Assembly: GCF_002259585.1 (NCBI RefSeq)
Contig: NZ_MWWS01000002.1
Span: forward strand, 62,001-126,000
Source: Bombiscardovia coagulans
Lineage (GTDB): Bacteria; Actinomycetota; Actinomycetes; Actinomycetales; Bifidobacteriaceae
DNA length: 64,000 nt
Direction of reading: 5' to 3'
Part shown: in pieces, positions 17,547-26,245 of the stretch
Position numbering within the stretch: position 1 is the first letter of the stretch
How the letters are laid out: every line of letters begins with the position of its first letter
Notes under the pieces: model-generated
Database searches by the model: none
What the model was told of the DNA's origin: nothing
The model's input: only the letters and a program-made list of their open reading frames with translations
Made by a program: the position numbers and the translations under genes

Positions 17547-18641
17547 TCATTCCTCTTCACTGTTACTGAGGAATTGTGTAAGGTATGATGCCACAGCTCT
17601 CACAGCAGTCATAGTCGTGGCATAGTCCATGTGAGTGGGTCCTATAGAACCCACAAAAGCTATAGGGGTATCGTTCAGGTCATATTCGCTCAACTCTTCA
17701 GTTGAGCGCTCAGCCTTGGCGTGCCCATAACCACTGGTAACCACCGATGCATGCATCAGACCAGGAGTCTGCGTTTCTGATCCTATGACAACGCTGACAC
17801 CTCCATGTTGCTGCGAAAGTTCACTTTGGGCAGTCATCAAACGCATCAATACAACCTGCTCTTCAAGGGCATCAAGCAAGGAAGCAAGCTCACCGATCGG
17901 TACAGTATGTCGATGTGTAAGCTGGGAACGTCCAGCCATGTAAAGATTGCCAGATTCCTCTTCTTCAGCCATTTGAGACAAAACAGTAGATAAATCTTGC
18001 AACAGAACCGCTGTTTGCTCATCGGTTACTTTATAAGATCCAGTGAGCATTTGCTGAGATACTCCTGCCAAGGTGTAGCCACGACACTGTGTGTTTAAGC
18101 TATCCGACAAATTAGCTAGTGCCTGTTCAGTGAGGGTATTCGAATACGACAGACTAACAGCATGTTGAACAACCCTTCCTGTATCAGTAATTACAATAAC
18201 GAGCACTGTTGTTTTAGCTATAGAGATCAGTTCAATCCGCCGTAAACGTGATTTTGACAGTGCAGGTGACGCAACAACTGCTACTTGTCCAGTAATTTGC
18301 GCCAAGAGACGGGCAGAACGTTGCAAAACATCTTCGAGGCTTACAGAGCCTGAAAGAAAAGCGTCAATACCGTTACGTTGCGCAGGTGACAGTGGCACCC
18401 GCTTGGTTAGTCGGTCTACGAAATAACGATACCCTTTTTGTGTAGGTATGCGACCAGCAGAAGTGTGAGGCTGTATCAGGTAGCCCTCTTCTTCTAAAGC
18501 TGCCATATCGTTGCGAACAGTAGCAGAACTCACTCCTAGCTGGTGCCCTTTTGTTAATGCACTTGACCCAACGGGCTCCTGAGATTGTATGTAATCCTCT
18601 ATTACTGCACGCAGAACCAACATGCGCCTATCTGCTCTCAT
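17547..18641 (-). CDS. hrcA: Heat-inducible transcription repressor HrcA
   Basis: HrcA binds CIRCE operators and represses chaperone genes; GroEL is thought to keep it active. The 364-residue protein has the N-terminal winged helix (SSALTKGHQLGVSSATVRND near 22-41) and the GAF-like dimer domain, with HTSAGRIPTQKGYRYFVDRL directly following the helix-turn-helix. A strong AGGAGG site precedes the ATG. hrcA-dnaJ adjacency is conserved in actinobacteria. A CIRCE-like sequence lies 60 bp upstream, pointing to autoregulation. Confidence 0.96.
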   Translation of the reverse strand: MRADRRMLVLRAVIEDYIQSQEPVGSSALTKGHQLGVSSATVRNDMAALEEEGYLIQPHTSAGRIPTQKGYRYFVDRLTKRVPLSPAQRNGIDAFLSGSVSLEDVLQRSARLLAQITGQVAVVASPALSKSRLRRIELISIAKTTVLVIVITDTGRVVQHAVSLSYSNTLTEQALANLSDSLNTQCRGYTLAGVSQQMLTGSYKVTDEQTAVLLQDLSTVLSQMAEEEESGNLYMAGRSQLTHRHTVPIGELASLLDALEEQVVLMRLMTAQSELSQQHGGVSVVIGSETQTPGLMHASVVTSGYGHAKAERSTEELSEYDLNDTPIAFVGSIGPTHMDYATTMTAVRAVASYLTQFLSNSEEE

Positions 18642-18701
18642 ACTTTCCTCCTAGCTGCCTCACACTAGCAACTCCTTATAAAGAGGCTTTTCTACATAGT
18701 A

Positions 18702-18728
18702 TTAGCACTCTATGCCTCAGACTGCCAG
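18702..18728. promoter_or_regulatory. Imperfect CIRCE operator upstream of hrcA
   Basis: The left half TTAGCACTC (18702-18710) matches CIRCE exactly. After exactly nine bases the right half (18720-18728) reads GACTGCCAG, matching GAGTGCTAA at six of nine positions. It lies 60 bp upstream of hrcA in the 250-bp spacer shared with tkt. The spacing and position make it a credible HrcA site. Confidence 0.65.
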
Positions 18729-18891
18729 AATCTTCATTCAAGGCTGAGCATGGCACTGCCGAAGAGCCAAAATATAGCCTTCAGTGTCTCCTCGAGAGGA
18801 TACGATAAGAACTACAATGTGAAGGTAAATGAACATTTCGGCACAAGTCGAAACATGTCAACCTACCAATTGGAAGGAAAGTTGATCATAA

Positions 18892-20994
18892 ATGACCGAT
18901 TTTACGTGGACTGATCTGGACAAGCGCGCTGTTGATATGGCGAAAGTCCTTTCAGCTGATGCTGTCGAGAAGGCCGGTTCTGGTCATCCGGGCTCTCCCA
19001 TTTCTTTGGCTCCTATCGCCTACACGATATACCAGCACTTCATGACTCACGATCCTAACGATCCTAACTGGGCAGGACGAGATCGATTCATACTTTCTGG
19101 CGGGCATGCCTCTTTAACACAGTACGTTCAACTCTTCTTCTCCGGTTATGGCCTAACTCTTGACGATCTGAAGAAGTTCCGTACCGCTGGAACCCGCACT
19201 CCAGGACATCCTGAATATGGTCTTACACCTGGAATTGAGATGACCACAGGACCATTGGGACAAGGACTTGCGTCAGCCGTTGGTTTTGCCTATGGACAAC
19301 GTTTTGAGCGTGGCTTGCTTGATCCTGACACACCCGAGGGTAACTCTCCTTTCGACCACAAGGTTTGGGTTATTTGTGGTGAAGGCGATCTCGAAGAAGG
19401 TGTCTCTTCAGAAGCGAGCTCACTCGCAGGTGGGCAGAAGCTCGGTAACTTGACTGTTATCTTCGATGCCAACCATATCCAGATTGAAGGTGACACGAAG
19501 ATAGCTTTCGATGAAGATGTGCTCAAACGCTACGAAGCTTACGGTTGGTACACCGATGAGTTCTCCTTTATTCAGGAAGATGGTTCCTATGTGGAGGACG
19601 TTGAAGGTTTTGCTGCCGTTCTCGAAAGAGCAGAGCAAGTAACCGATCGTCCAAAGCTGATTAAGGTCGATACCTTAATGGCATGGCCAACTCCAGGAAA
19701 AACGAATGATCCTTCAGCGCATGGTTCTGCGCTGGGTGCAGAAGCTGTAGCTGGGCTAAAGAAGGCTCTGGGATATGATCCTGAAGAAAGCTTCCACATT
19801 GACGAAGAAGCTTTGGCACACGCTCGTGAAGTTGCTCAGCGAGGTCTTGCTGCCCATAGCGCTTGGGACAAGAATTTTGACAACTGGCGCAAGGCAAACC
19901 CTGACAAGGCAGCTTTATACGATCGTATTCACTCGCATAAGCTACCTGAAGATTTCGATAAAGCTATCGATAAGGCCATTTCCTCATTCGAAGTTGGCTC
20001 CAAGGTTGCTACTCGTAAAACTTCAGGCGCAGTGCTCAACGCTATTGCCGAAATAATGCCAGAGCTTTGGGGTGGTTCTGCTGATTTAGGCGGTTCCAAC
20101 AATACCGACATTAAGGGTGCCGCTTCCTTCGATCCAGAACATCTGTCAACTGTCCAATGGCCGGAAGCCAATCCATATGGTCGCCAACTCCACTTCGGTG
20201 TCCGAGAGTTCGCTATGGGTGCCATTACGAATGGTATTTTGCTTGGCTCGGATACTCGTCCATTCAATGGAACATTTTTCCAGTTCTCTGACTATGAACG
20301 TCCAGCTGTGCGCTTAGCTGCTTTAATGGACATTCCTAACTTGTACGTTTGGACACACGATTCGGTAGCACTTGGCGAAGATGGACCTACCCATCAACCA
20401 ATCGAGCACCTTGCTGCTGTCCGTGCAATTCCTCAAATGGAAGTGGTACGCCCTGCAGATGGTTTTGAAACTGCCGAAGCATACCGCTACTTCTTTGAGA
20501 AGAAGAACACACATCCGACTGCCATGATTTTAACTCGTCAGGGTGTGCCCATGATGGAAGAGACTCGCTCTAAGGCCGCCCAGGGTGTCCGTAAGGGCGC
20601 TTATGTGCTCGTTGATTGTGATGGACAGCCCGACGTCATCATCATGGCAACTGGTTCTGAAGTACAGCATGCTGTAGTTGCAGCTAAAACTCTAGGTGCT
20701 GAAGGAATCAAAGCTCGTGTCATTTCAGTACCGTCGTTAGAATGGTTCGAGGACCAAGACCAAGAGTACAAGGAAGAAATTCTTCCAGCTGCTGTCAAGG
20801 CTAGAGTTTCAGTAGAAGCAGGCTTAGCTCTTCCTTGGTATAAGTATCTCGGTTCTTATGGCAAGCCAGTATCTATCGAGCAGTTCGGCTTACAAGGTTC
20901 AGGCGACGAGAACATGCGAGACTTGGGCATCACTCCTGAGCACGTTGTTGAAGCAGCTAAAGCCTCTATTGAAGAAGTAAAGGCCGCTCGCTGA
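18892..20994 (+). CDS. tkt: Transketolase
   Basis: Transketolase moves two-carbon units between sugar phosphates using thiamine diphosphate; in bifidobacteria it works with transaldolase to feed the fructose-6-phosphate phosphoketolase shunt. The 700-residue protein has GHPGSP at 31-36, GHAS at 71-74, the ThDP motif GEGDLEEGVSSEA at 163-175 with an NHIQIEG-type metal segment after it, and the pyrimidine/C-terminal domains of full length. AAGGAAAG precedes the ATG. Divergent from hrcA. A 17-bp hairpin separates it from tal, so the two have separate ends although they are neighbours. Confidence 0.97.
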   Translation: MTDFTWTDLDKRAVDMAKVLSADAVEKAGSGHPGSPISLAPIAYTIYQHFMTHDPNDPNWAGRDRFILSGGHASLTQYVQLFFSGYGLTLDDLKKFRTAGTRTPGHPEYGLTPGIEMTTGPLGQGLASAVGFAYGQRFERGLLDPDTPEGNSPFDHKVWVICGEGDLEEGVSSEASSLAGGQKLGNLTVIFDANHIQIEGDTKIAFDEDVLKRYEAYGWYTDEFSFIQEDGSYVEDVEGFAAVLERAEQVTDRPKLIKVDTLMAWPTPGKTNDPSAHGSALGAEAVAGLKKALGYDPEESFHIDEEALAHAREVAQRGLAAHSAWDKNFDNWRKANPDKAALYDRIHSHKLPEDFDKAIDKAISSFEVGSKVATRKTSGAVLNAIAEIMPELWGGSADLGGSNNTDIKGAASFDPEHLSTVQWPEANPYGRQLHFGVREFAMGAITNGILLGSDTRPFNGTFFQFSDYERPAVRLAALMDIPNLYVWTHDSVALGEDGPTHQPIEHLAAVRAIPQMEVVRPADGFETAEAYRYFFEKKNTHPTAMILTRQGVPMMEETRSKAAQGVRKGAYVLVDCDGQPDVIIMATGSEVQHAVVAAKTLGAEGIKARVISVPSLEWFEDQDQEYKEEILPAAVKARVSVEAGLALPWYKYLGSYGKPVSIEQFGLQGSGDENMRDLGITPEHVVEAAKASIEEVKAAR

Positions 20995-21025
20995 ACGAGT
21001 CCTCAAAAAGAGCTCACTGTGCTCA

Positions 21026-21069
21026 TTGAGGCTGAACGTATTTTTACAGTTATACGTTCAGCCTCAATT
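21026..21069 (+). terminator. 17-bp perfect hairpin after tkt
   Basis: Arms 21026-21042 and 21053-21069, covering TTGAGGCTGAACGTAT and its complement, pair without mismatch around a 10-base loop rich in T. It lies 31 bp after the tkt stop. The U-tract after it is short (TTCCC). Confidence 0.7.
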
Positions 21070-21084
21070 CCCTGCATAGTAGCG

Positions 21085-21105
21085 GTGTGTATGAGTTACA
21101 CACCT
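21085..21105. promoter_or_regulatory. Palindrome in the tal leader (distal)
   Basis: GGTGTGTA-N5-TACACACC is a perfect 8-bp inverted repeat 90 bp before the tal ATG, immediately after the tkt hairpin. The length and short spacer fit a repressor operator. No regulator is identified. Confidence 0.4.
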
Positions 21106-21156
21106 GTTGGGATTACTGACGAGACACAACAATGAGGTCTGTACCTGTATACATAT

Positions 21157-21176
21157 TTCAACAAGTATCTGTTGAA
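21157..21176 (+). promoter_or_regulatory. Hairpin or operator just before the tal ribosome-binding site
   Basis: TTCAACA-N6-TGTTGAA is a 7-bp inverted repeat ending about nine bases before the tal Shine-Dalgarno AAAGGAGA. It could be a DNA operator or an RNA stem affecting translation. Confidence 0.35.
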
Positions 21177-21194
21177 ACTATCAAAGGAGAAACA

Positions 21195-22304
21195 ATGGCA
21201 GAAAATGAGAACACACAGCGCACAAGCGACTCAGGTGTGTCAATTTGGCTGGATGATTTGAGCCGTACACGTATTGAATCAGGCAATCTACAAGAGCTTA
21301 TTGCTGAAAAAAATGTGGTAGGGGTAACTACCAACCCTTCTATCTTCCAAAAAGCTTTGCACCAGGTAGGACCATATGATGCTCAATTGAAAGAATTGGG
21401 CAGAGTCAACGTAGAAGATGCTGTGCAAGAATTAACAACCACAGACGTCCGCAATGCAGCAGATATTTTCCATGACGTTGCTGAGCAATCCGGTTACGTT
21501 GATGGACGTGTGTCTATTGAGGTCGATCCACGCCTCGCTCACAATACTGAAGAAACAGAAAAGCAGGCTGAGCAGCTATGGAAAAAGGTTAATCGTCCCA
21601 ATGCAATGATCAAGATTCCAGCTACGCTTGAGGGCTTACCAGCTATCACAGCAACACTCGCTAAGGGAATCTCTGTGAATGTGACTCTGATTTTCTCACT
21701 TGAACGTTATGAGCAGGTCATTGACGCTTTTATCGAAGGTATGGTTCAAGCTGATCAGAATGGCCATGATCTCAAGCATATGGGCTCCGTAGCTTCCTTC
21801 TTCGTATCTCGCGTTGACTCAGCGGTTGACAAACTTTTGGAAGCCAATGGCTCTGATGAAGCTAAGGCTCTTGAAGGCAAAGCTGCTGTGGCTAATGCGC
21901 GTTTGGCATATGAGCTCTTCGAGAAGAAGTTCGCAGCTGATCCTCGTTGGGCTGCTCTCGAAGCTAAGGGTGCGCATAAGCAACGTCCTCTTTGGGCTTC
22001 AACTGGAACTAAGAATGAAGCGTATTCTGACTGCAAATATGTCGATGAGCTGGTAGCTTCCAACGTCGTCAATACCATGCCGGAGAAGACTCTGGACGCC
22101 GTTGCTGCCCATGGCAAAGGGCTCCCCTCTATCGAAGGAAGCTATGAGGAAAGCCATACCATTATGGAGCAGTTAGCGGATCTCGGTATCTCTATCAAAG
22201 AGGTTACTGATAAGCTGGAAGCTGATGGTGTTGCATCATTCATAGAATCATGGTCTTCTGTATTGGCCGACGTGCAAGCCGGAATAGATCGTGTTAATGG
22301 CTGA
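21195..22304 (+). CDS. tal: Transaldolase
   Basis: Transaldolase transfers a dihydroxyacetone unit between sugar phosphates in the pentose phosphate and bifid pathways. The ATG at 21195, preceded by AAAGGAGA, is preferred over an upstream ATG 21 codons earlier that lacks a site. The 369-residue protein matches the longer actinobacterial type, with GVTTNPSIF at 43-51, Schiff-base lysine K140 in NAMIKIPAT, and the later RPLWASTGTKN segment. Adjacent tkt supports function. Two palindromes in its leader suggest separate regulation. Confidence 0.96.
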   Translation: MAENENTQRTSDSGVSIWLDDLSRTRIESGNLQELIAEKNVVGVTTNPSIFQKALHQVGPYDAQLKELGRVNVEDAVQELTTTDVRNAADIFHDVAEQSGYVDGRVSIEVDPRLAHNTEETEKQAEQLWKKVNRPNAMIKIPATLEGLPAITATLAKGISVNVTLIFSLERYEQVIDAFIEGMVQADQNGHDLKHMGSVASFFVSRVDSAVDKLLEANGSDEAKALEGKAAVANARLAYELFEKKFAADPRWAALEAKGAHKQRPLWASTGTKNEAYSDCKYVDELVASNVVNTMPEKTLDAVAAHGKGLPSIEGSYEESHTIMEQLADLGISIKEVTDKLEADGVASFIESWSSVLADVQAGIDRVNG

Positions 22305-22316
22305 GTGATATCACAT

Positions 22317-22348
22317 AGTGCTTTCTCGTAAGTAATTGAGAAAGCACT
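22317..22348 (+). terminator. Hairpin after tal
   Basis: AGTGCTTTCTC (22317-22327) pairs perfectly with 22338-22348 around a 10-base loop, 12 bp after the tal stop. No long U-tract follows. Confidence 0.6.
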
Positions 22349-22471
22349 TCACTGATATGGGGATTGCTGGAGCTACTCTTCGGTAATCCCCATTCATATA
22401 TATAGTCACTTCTATTCGGGTAACTATCGATCACCACAGCATCTGGCAAAATAGCCGGTCTTTATATGCAA

Positions 22472-22503
22472 AATGCCCCTGAGATCTTTCTCTCAGGGGC
22501 ATT
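22472..22503 (-). terminator. Terminator of secG
   Basis: AATGCCCCTGAGA and its complement form a 13-bp GC-rich stem with a six-base loop. Read leftward it is followed by TTTTG. It starts 14 bp beyond the secG stop and closes the long leftward operon. Confidence 0.75.
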
Positions 22504-22516
22504 ACTCAGCTATCGA

Positions 22517-22765
22517 TCATCCAATATGATATTTAGTCATCAAGCTAAGAGCGATGATAATAGATACCCAAATGACAGCAACAATAATGGTAAGAACATT
22601 TAAGTTTTTCTCAGCCACACCTGAAGTACCTGCATTTGAGCCTAGCCCACCACCAAACATATCGGAAAGGCCGCCGCCTTTACCTTTATGCATCAAAATG
22701 AGCAACGTTAGTAGGATGCTGGCAATAACTACCACAACTTCCAGCGCTATTTTGACAATGGTCAC
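22517..22765 (-). CDS. secG: Preprotein translocase subunit SecG
   Basis: SecG is a small subunit of the SecYEG export channel. The 82-residue protein has two membrane helices (about 6-26 and 57-77) joined by the characteristic loop GKGGGLSDMFGGG at 28-40. Translation starts at a GTG behind a strong GGAGGT site. The position next to tpiA and pgk is conserved in actinobacteria and other Gram-positive bacteria. Confidence 0.95.
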   Translation of the reverse strand: MTIVKIALEVVVVIASILLTLLILMHKGKGGGLSDMFGGGLGSNAGTSGVAEKNLNVLTIIVAVIWVSIIIALSLMTKYHIG

Positions 22766-22844
22766 AGTTTACCTCCAGAATTACAATGTACTTACCACTG
22801 TAGCGCATGATACGGTCAAAATCTAATGTAAACCTGCTACCCTC

Positions 22845-23636
22845 TCAATGACGACTTGTTTTTACCGTTAATCGTGCGATTTTTGAGAATTCGTCAACCT
22901 CTAATGCGGCTCCCCCAACCAAGAAACCATCTACATCTTGTTGGCCTATTAACTCTTTAGCATTTTTAGACGTTACTGATCCACCGTACAGAATACGCAT
23001 AGCTTGAGCTGCTTCCGTACCGAAGGTGTCTGCAACATACGAACGAATAGCTTTTGAGGCTTCCTGTGCAACTTGAGGTGTTGCCACCATACCAGTGCCG
23101 ATAGCCCACACAGGCTCATATGCCACGATTAATTTACTCACATCTTCCTGCGACAAGTCTCTGGTAACATCCTTGACTTGTCCCACTGCGAACTCTAACT
23201 CAATGCCTTGTCGTCGCTCCTCGTAACTTTCTCCCACACAGAGTATGGGCTGCATCCCGGCTGCCAGCACTGCCCTTACCTGGTCGACAATGTTGGCATC
23301 ATCCTCAGGATGGTACTTTCGCCTCTCGGAGTGACCCACAATTACATACGAACAACCTAATTGAGCAAGCATATCTGCAGATACATCTCCTGTAAAAGCG
23401 CCTTGGGATGTAACTGAGACTGTTTGCGCACCGTAACGAATGTGTAAGTTATCTGCTTCTACTAAAACTTCTATAGAACGCAGTGCCGTAAAAGCCGGGA
23501 AAAGGGCAACTTCGCAACGACCGTAATCAAACTTTGCATCACGTAGTAGCCAGACCAGTTTTTGTAGAAAGTACGTAGCTTCAAGATGATCAAAATTCAT
23601 CTTCCAATTGCCCGCTACCAAGGGTGTTCGAACCAT
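22845..23636 (-). CDS. tpiA: Triose-phosphate isomerase
   Basis: This enzyme interconverts dihydroxyacetone phosphate and glyceraldehyde-3-phosphate. The ATG at 23636 (GGAGG five to six bases upstream) gives the usual opening RTPLVAGNWKMN; a start 13 codons upstream would add non-homologous residues. In the 263-residue protein the catalytic residues are visible as K12, H102 in YVIVGHSERR and E174 in VAYEPVWAIGTG, with the phosphate-binding GGSV near the end. It lies between pgk and secG in the same direction. Confidence 0.96.
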   Translation of the reverse strand: MVRTPLVAGNWKMNFDHLEATYFLQKLVWLLRDAKFDYGRCEVALFPAFTALRSIEVLVEADNLHIRYGAQTVSVTSQGAFTGDVSADMLAQLGCSYVIVGHSERRKYHPEDDANIVDQVRAVLAAGMQPILCVGESYEERRQGIELEFAVGQVKDVTRDLSQEDVSKLIVAYEPVWAIGTGMVATPQVAQEASKAIRSYVADTFGTEAAQAMRILYGGSVTSKNAKELIGQQDVDGFLVGGAALEVDEFSKIARLTVKTSRH

Positions 23637-23730
23637 GTCCGCCTCCACAGAAAAGTGGTCTAAGCCAAGTGACAAAATGCCGGACGTCGGTTATCGAGCG
23701 CCCGGCAACTATGAGAGCAATACGTATGTA

Positions 23731-24936
23731 TTACTCTAAAACGCGCAATCCAGGTAATTCCTTGCCTTCCAGGAATTCCAAGGAGGCTCCACCGCCGGTA
23801 GAAATATGAGAAAAGGCATCTTCTGCAAAACCTAAGTTGCGGACCGCAGAGGCTGAGTCTCCACCACCTACGATGGTAAATGCTCCCGCATGAGTAGCAT
23901 CAACTAGACCCTGGGTTACAGCCTTTGTACCTTCGGCAAACTCTGGAACTTCGAACACACCCATAGGACCGTTCCACACTACAGTCTTTGAATCTACAAT
24001 CTTGTCGTGGAATAACTTGCAAGAATCGGGACCAATATCCAAGCCCATCATATCGCTAGGAATAGCGTTAGCAGCAACTACCTTAGGTTCCACTGGAGTG
24101 TCTCCAGCTGGGTAGCCTGGGTTGACGACAATATCAGTCGGAAGAACCAGCTCTATTCCATTATCTTTTGCAGTCTTAATATAGCCCTTAACTGTTTCTA
24201 CCTGATCTTCTTCCAGCAAAGAGCTACCGACTTCGTAGCCTTCAGCTTTAAGGAAAGTAAATACCATGCCGCCACCGATGACAAGCCTATCAGCCTTGTT
24301 AAGAAGGTTTTCAATAACTCCAAGCTTGTCAGAAACTTTAGAACCACCCAAAACTACAGTGAATGGGCGCTCAGGATTCTCAGTAGCCTTTGAGAGTGCT
24401 GTAACTTCCTTTTCGACTAACAGACCTGCAGCAGAAGGCAAATAAGTAGCAACTGAGTAATTGGAGCCTTGAGCACGATGGACTACACCGAAGCCGTCAG
24501 AAACGAAAACATCTCCCAAAGCAGCAATCTTCTTTGCGTACTCCGAACGCTCCTGTTCATCCTTGCTTGTCTCTTCAGGATTAAAACGCACATTCTCCAA
24601 CATAACGACGTCGCCGTCGCTCATCTGAGCAACCTTAGTCTGGGCATCAGGACCGTAAGTATCCTTAGCCAGTGGGACTTGTATTCCTAACAGTTCACCT
24701 AGTCGTGCTGCCACGGGTGCCAAACTAAGTTCAGGAACTACTTGGCCTTTGGGCCTGCCGAGATGGGCCATGAGAATGACTTTAGCGCCTTGTTTGCGTA
24801 AAGCTTCTATAGTCGGTAATGCAGCCTTAATACGGCCGTCATCCGTAATAACTGTTCCATTGAGCGGGACATTAAAATCAGCACGCACCAGTACGCGCTT
24901 ACTTTTAAGATTACCTAAATCTTGAAGCGTCTTCAT
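23731..24936 (-). CDS. pgk: Phosphoglycerate kinase
   Basis: Pgk makes ATP and 3-phosphoglycerate in lower glycolysis. The ATG at 24936 with a GGAAAGGAAA site gives the normal MKTLQDLG start and a 401-residue protein; the open frame reaches 42 codons further upstream into the leader without a site. Visible motifs are [12 protein letters not shown] at the N-terminus, MAHLGRPKG, the nucleotide-binding [20 protein letters not shown] and [10 protein letters not shown] near the C-terminus. It precedes tpiA by 94 bp and follows whiA. Confidence 0.96.
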   Translation of the reverse strand: MKTLQDLGNLKSKRVLVRADFNVPLNGTVITDDGRIKAALPTIEALRKQGAKVILMAHLGRPKGQVVPELSLAPVAARLGELLGIQVPLAKDTYGPDAQTKVAQMSDGDVVMLENVRFNPEETSKDEQERSEYAKKIAALGDVFVSDGFGVVHRAQGSNYSVATYLPSAAGLLVEKEVTALSKATENPERPFTVVLGGSKVSDKLGVIENLLNKADRLVIGGGMVFTFLKAEGYEVGSSLLEEDQVETVKGYIKTAKDNGIELVLPTDIVVNPGYPAGDTPVEPKVVAANAIPSDMMGLDIGPDSCKLFHDKIVDSKTVVWNGPMGVFEVPEFAEGTKAVTQGLVDATHAGAFTIVGGGDSASAVRNLGFAEDAFSHISTGGGASLEFLEGKELPGLRVLE

Positions 24937-25076
24937 AGATTTCCTTTCCAGGCCGAACCGGAAGATGTGAAAAACCACATCACATCCAGTCAGCTTTATT
25001 AACACTACTGACCCAACAGCTAATAATAGCCTCGAGAAGAGATAAATTGACCGTTGCCACAATGATATGTACGAAA

Positions 25077-26027
25077 CTAATCCTGTTGTTCTTCTAATTG
25101 TTTCCGGACTTTAGCAGATAATTGCAAAAGCCTGCGAATACGACCAGCTATAGCGTCCTTTGTGATAGGTGGATCAGCCAAACGTCCCAATTCTTCGAGG
25201 CTTGCATCTCTATGATCCAATCTCAATTGCCCAGCGGCTCTTAGATTCTCAGGGATATTGTCTCCGAGTATTTTGAAAGCTTCTGTTACTTTAGCAGAAG
25301 CCTCAACTGCAGCTTTTGCTGAACGACGCATATTTGCATCATCAAAGTTGGCAAGACGGTTTGCTTTTCCTCTGGACTCTCCATCAGATCGCTTACCAGT
25401 CCATTCTCTCGCCGTTTTAGGTGCTCCTATGAGGTTAAGCATACGCTCTATGGCGTCTGGATCCCGAAGAGTTACTCTTTCCGAACTTCGGACTTGACGA
25501 GCTTTGGCTTTAATACCCAAACGCAGAGCTGCTTGTACTAGGGCCAGGGCAGCCTCTGGACCTGGACAAATAATCTCGAGATATGAAGCCTTGCCAGGAT
25601 CTGACAGTTCTCCATGAGCTAAAAAGGCACCCCTCCAAGCTGCTTTCACTTGAGAAATGTTTCCTAAAACAATATCGTCCGGAAGGCCTCGTACGGGGCG
25701 CTTACGCTGATCCAGCAGACCTGTTTGTAGTGCCAGTGCACCACCAGCCCGCAAAACTCTTACAGAGTAACGTTTTACCTGACCAGTCGGTGTCTGTCTG
25801 CTTACTTCAATTAAATCCGAATCGTGCCCATACACATCACGGACGGTGTTCTGAAGCCATTGAGCTGCCGCAAGCGAATCAAACTGGGCCTCAACGACAA
25901 TATGCCGCTGAATGATATGTAAACCACCGCCAAATCGTATCATCGCCGCGGACTGTGCCTTTTTAGCCTGAGGCAGTTCACTCTCTATACCAGCGAGCTC
26001 ACTTTTGACGTCATCCAGTAGGGCCAA
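25077..26027 (-). CDS. whiA: DNA-binding protein WhiA
   Basis: WhiA is a conserved regulator, controlling sporulation septation in Streptomyces and linked to cell division or metabolism in non-sporulating Gram-positives. The 316-residue protein has an N-terminal domain related to LAGLIDADG homing endonucleases and a C-terminal helix-turn-helix ([20 protein letters not shown] then [13 protein letters not shown]). A TTG start behind AGGAGGATGGGTC fits best. In most actinobacteria yvcK lies between rapZ and whiA; here only a 218-bp spacer is present. Confidence 0.93.
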   Translation of the reverse strand: MALLDDVKSELAGIESELPQAKKAQSAAMIRFGGGLHIIQRHIVVEAQFDSLAAAQWLQNTVRDVYGHDSDLIEVSRQTPTGQVKRYSVRVLRAGGALALQTGLLDQRKRPVRGLPDDIVLGNISQVKAAWRGAFLAHGELSDPGKASYLEIICPGPEAALALVQAALRLGIKAKARQVRSSERVTLRDPDAIERMLNLIGAPKTAREWTGKRSDGESRGKANRLANFDDANMRRSAKAAVEASAKVTEAFKILGDNIPENLRAAGQLRLDHRDASLEELGRLADPPITKDAIAGRIRRLLQLSAKVRKQLEEQQD

Positions 26028-26065
26028 GACCCATCCTCCTACTTAAACTCAAGATAAATAATTAG

Positions 26066-26095
26066 AACCTCATCACGATACCAACAGATGAGGTT
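26066..26095 (-). terminator. Hairpin between rapZ and whiA (proximal to whiA)
   Basis: AACCTCATC (26066-26074) pairs with 26087-26095 around a 12-base loop. Read leftward it is followed by the AT-rich CTAATTATTTA. It may end the rapZ transcript before whiA. Confidence 0.5.
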
Positions 26096-26157
26096 ACCGA
26101 ATTACTGTGATATCGAAGATATTGGACAACTTACAGGGAAGTTATCAAGCTAAAGTC

Positions 26158-26192
26158 GTACAGCACGGCAGATACAAGAATACCTGCTGTAC
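26158..26192 (-). terminator. Hairpin between rapZ and whiA (proximal to rapZ)
   Basis: GTACAGCA (26158-26165) pairs with 26185-26192 around a 19-base loop, 53 bp beyond the rapZ stop. Read leftward it leads into GACTTTAG. It is probably a first terminator in tandem with the one at 26066-26095. Confidence 0.45.
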
Positions 26193-26245
26193 GGGACTGA
26201 ATGATGTGAACTGTCCCACACTAGCGTGAGAATGGCGAAATAAAC

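Noticed and set aside
23637-23675. Upstream ATG for tpiA
   Set aside because: It adds 13 residues unlike any TpiA; the ATG at 23636 has a proper GGAGG.
24937-25062. Upstream extension of pgk
   Set aside because: It runs into the leader with no ribosome-binding site and adds 42 unrelated residues.
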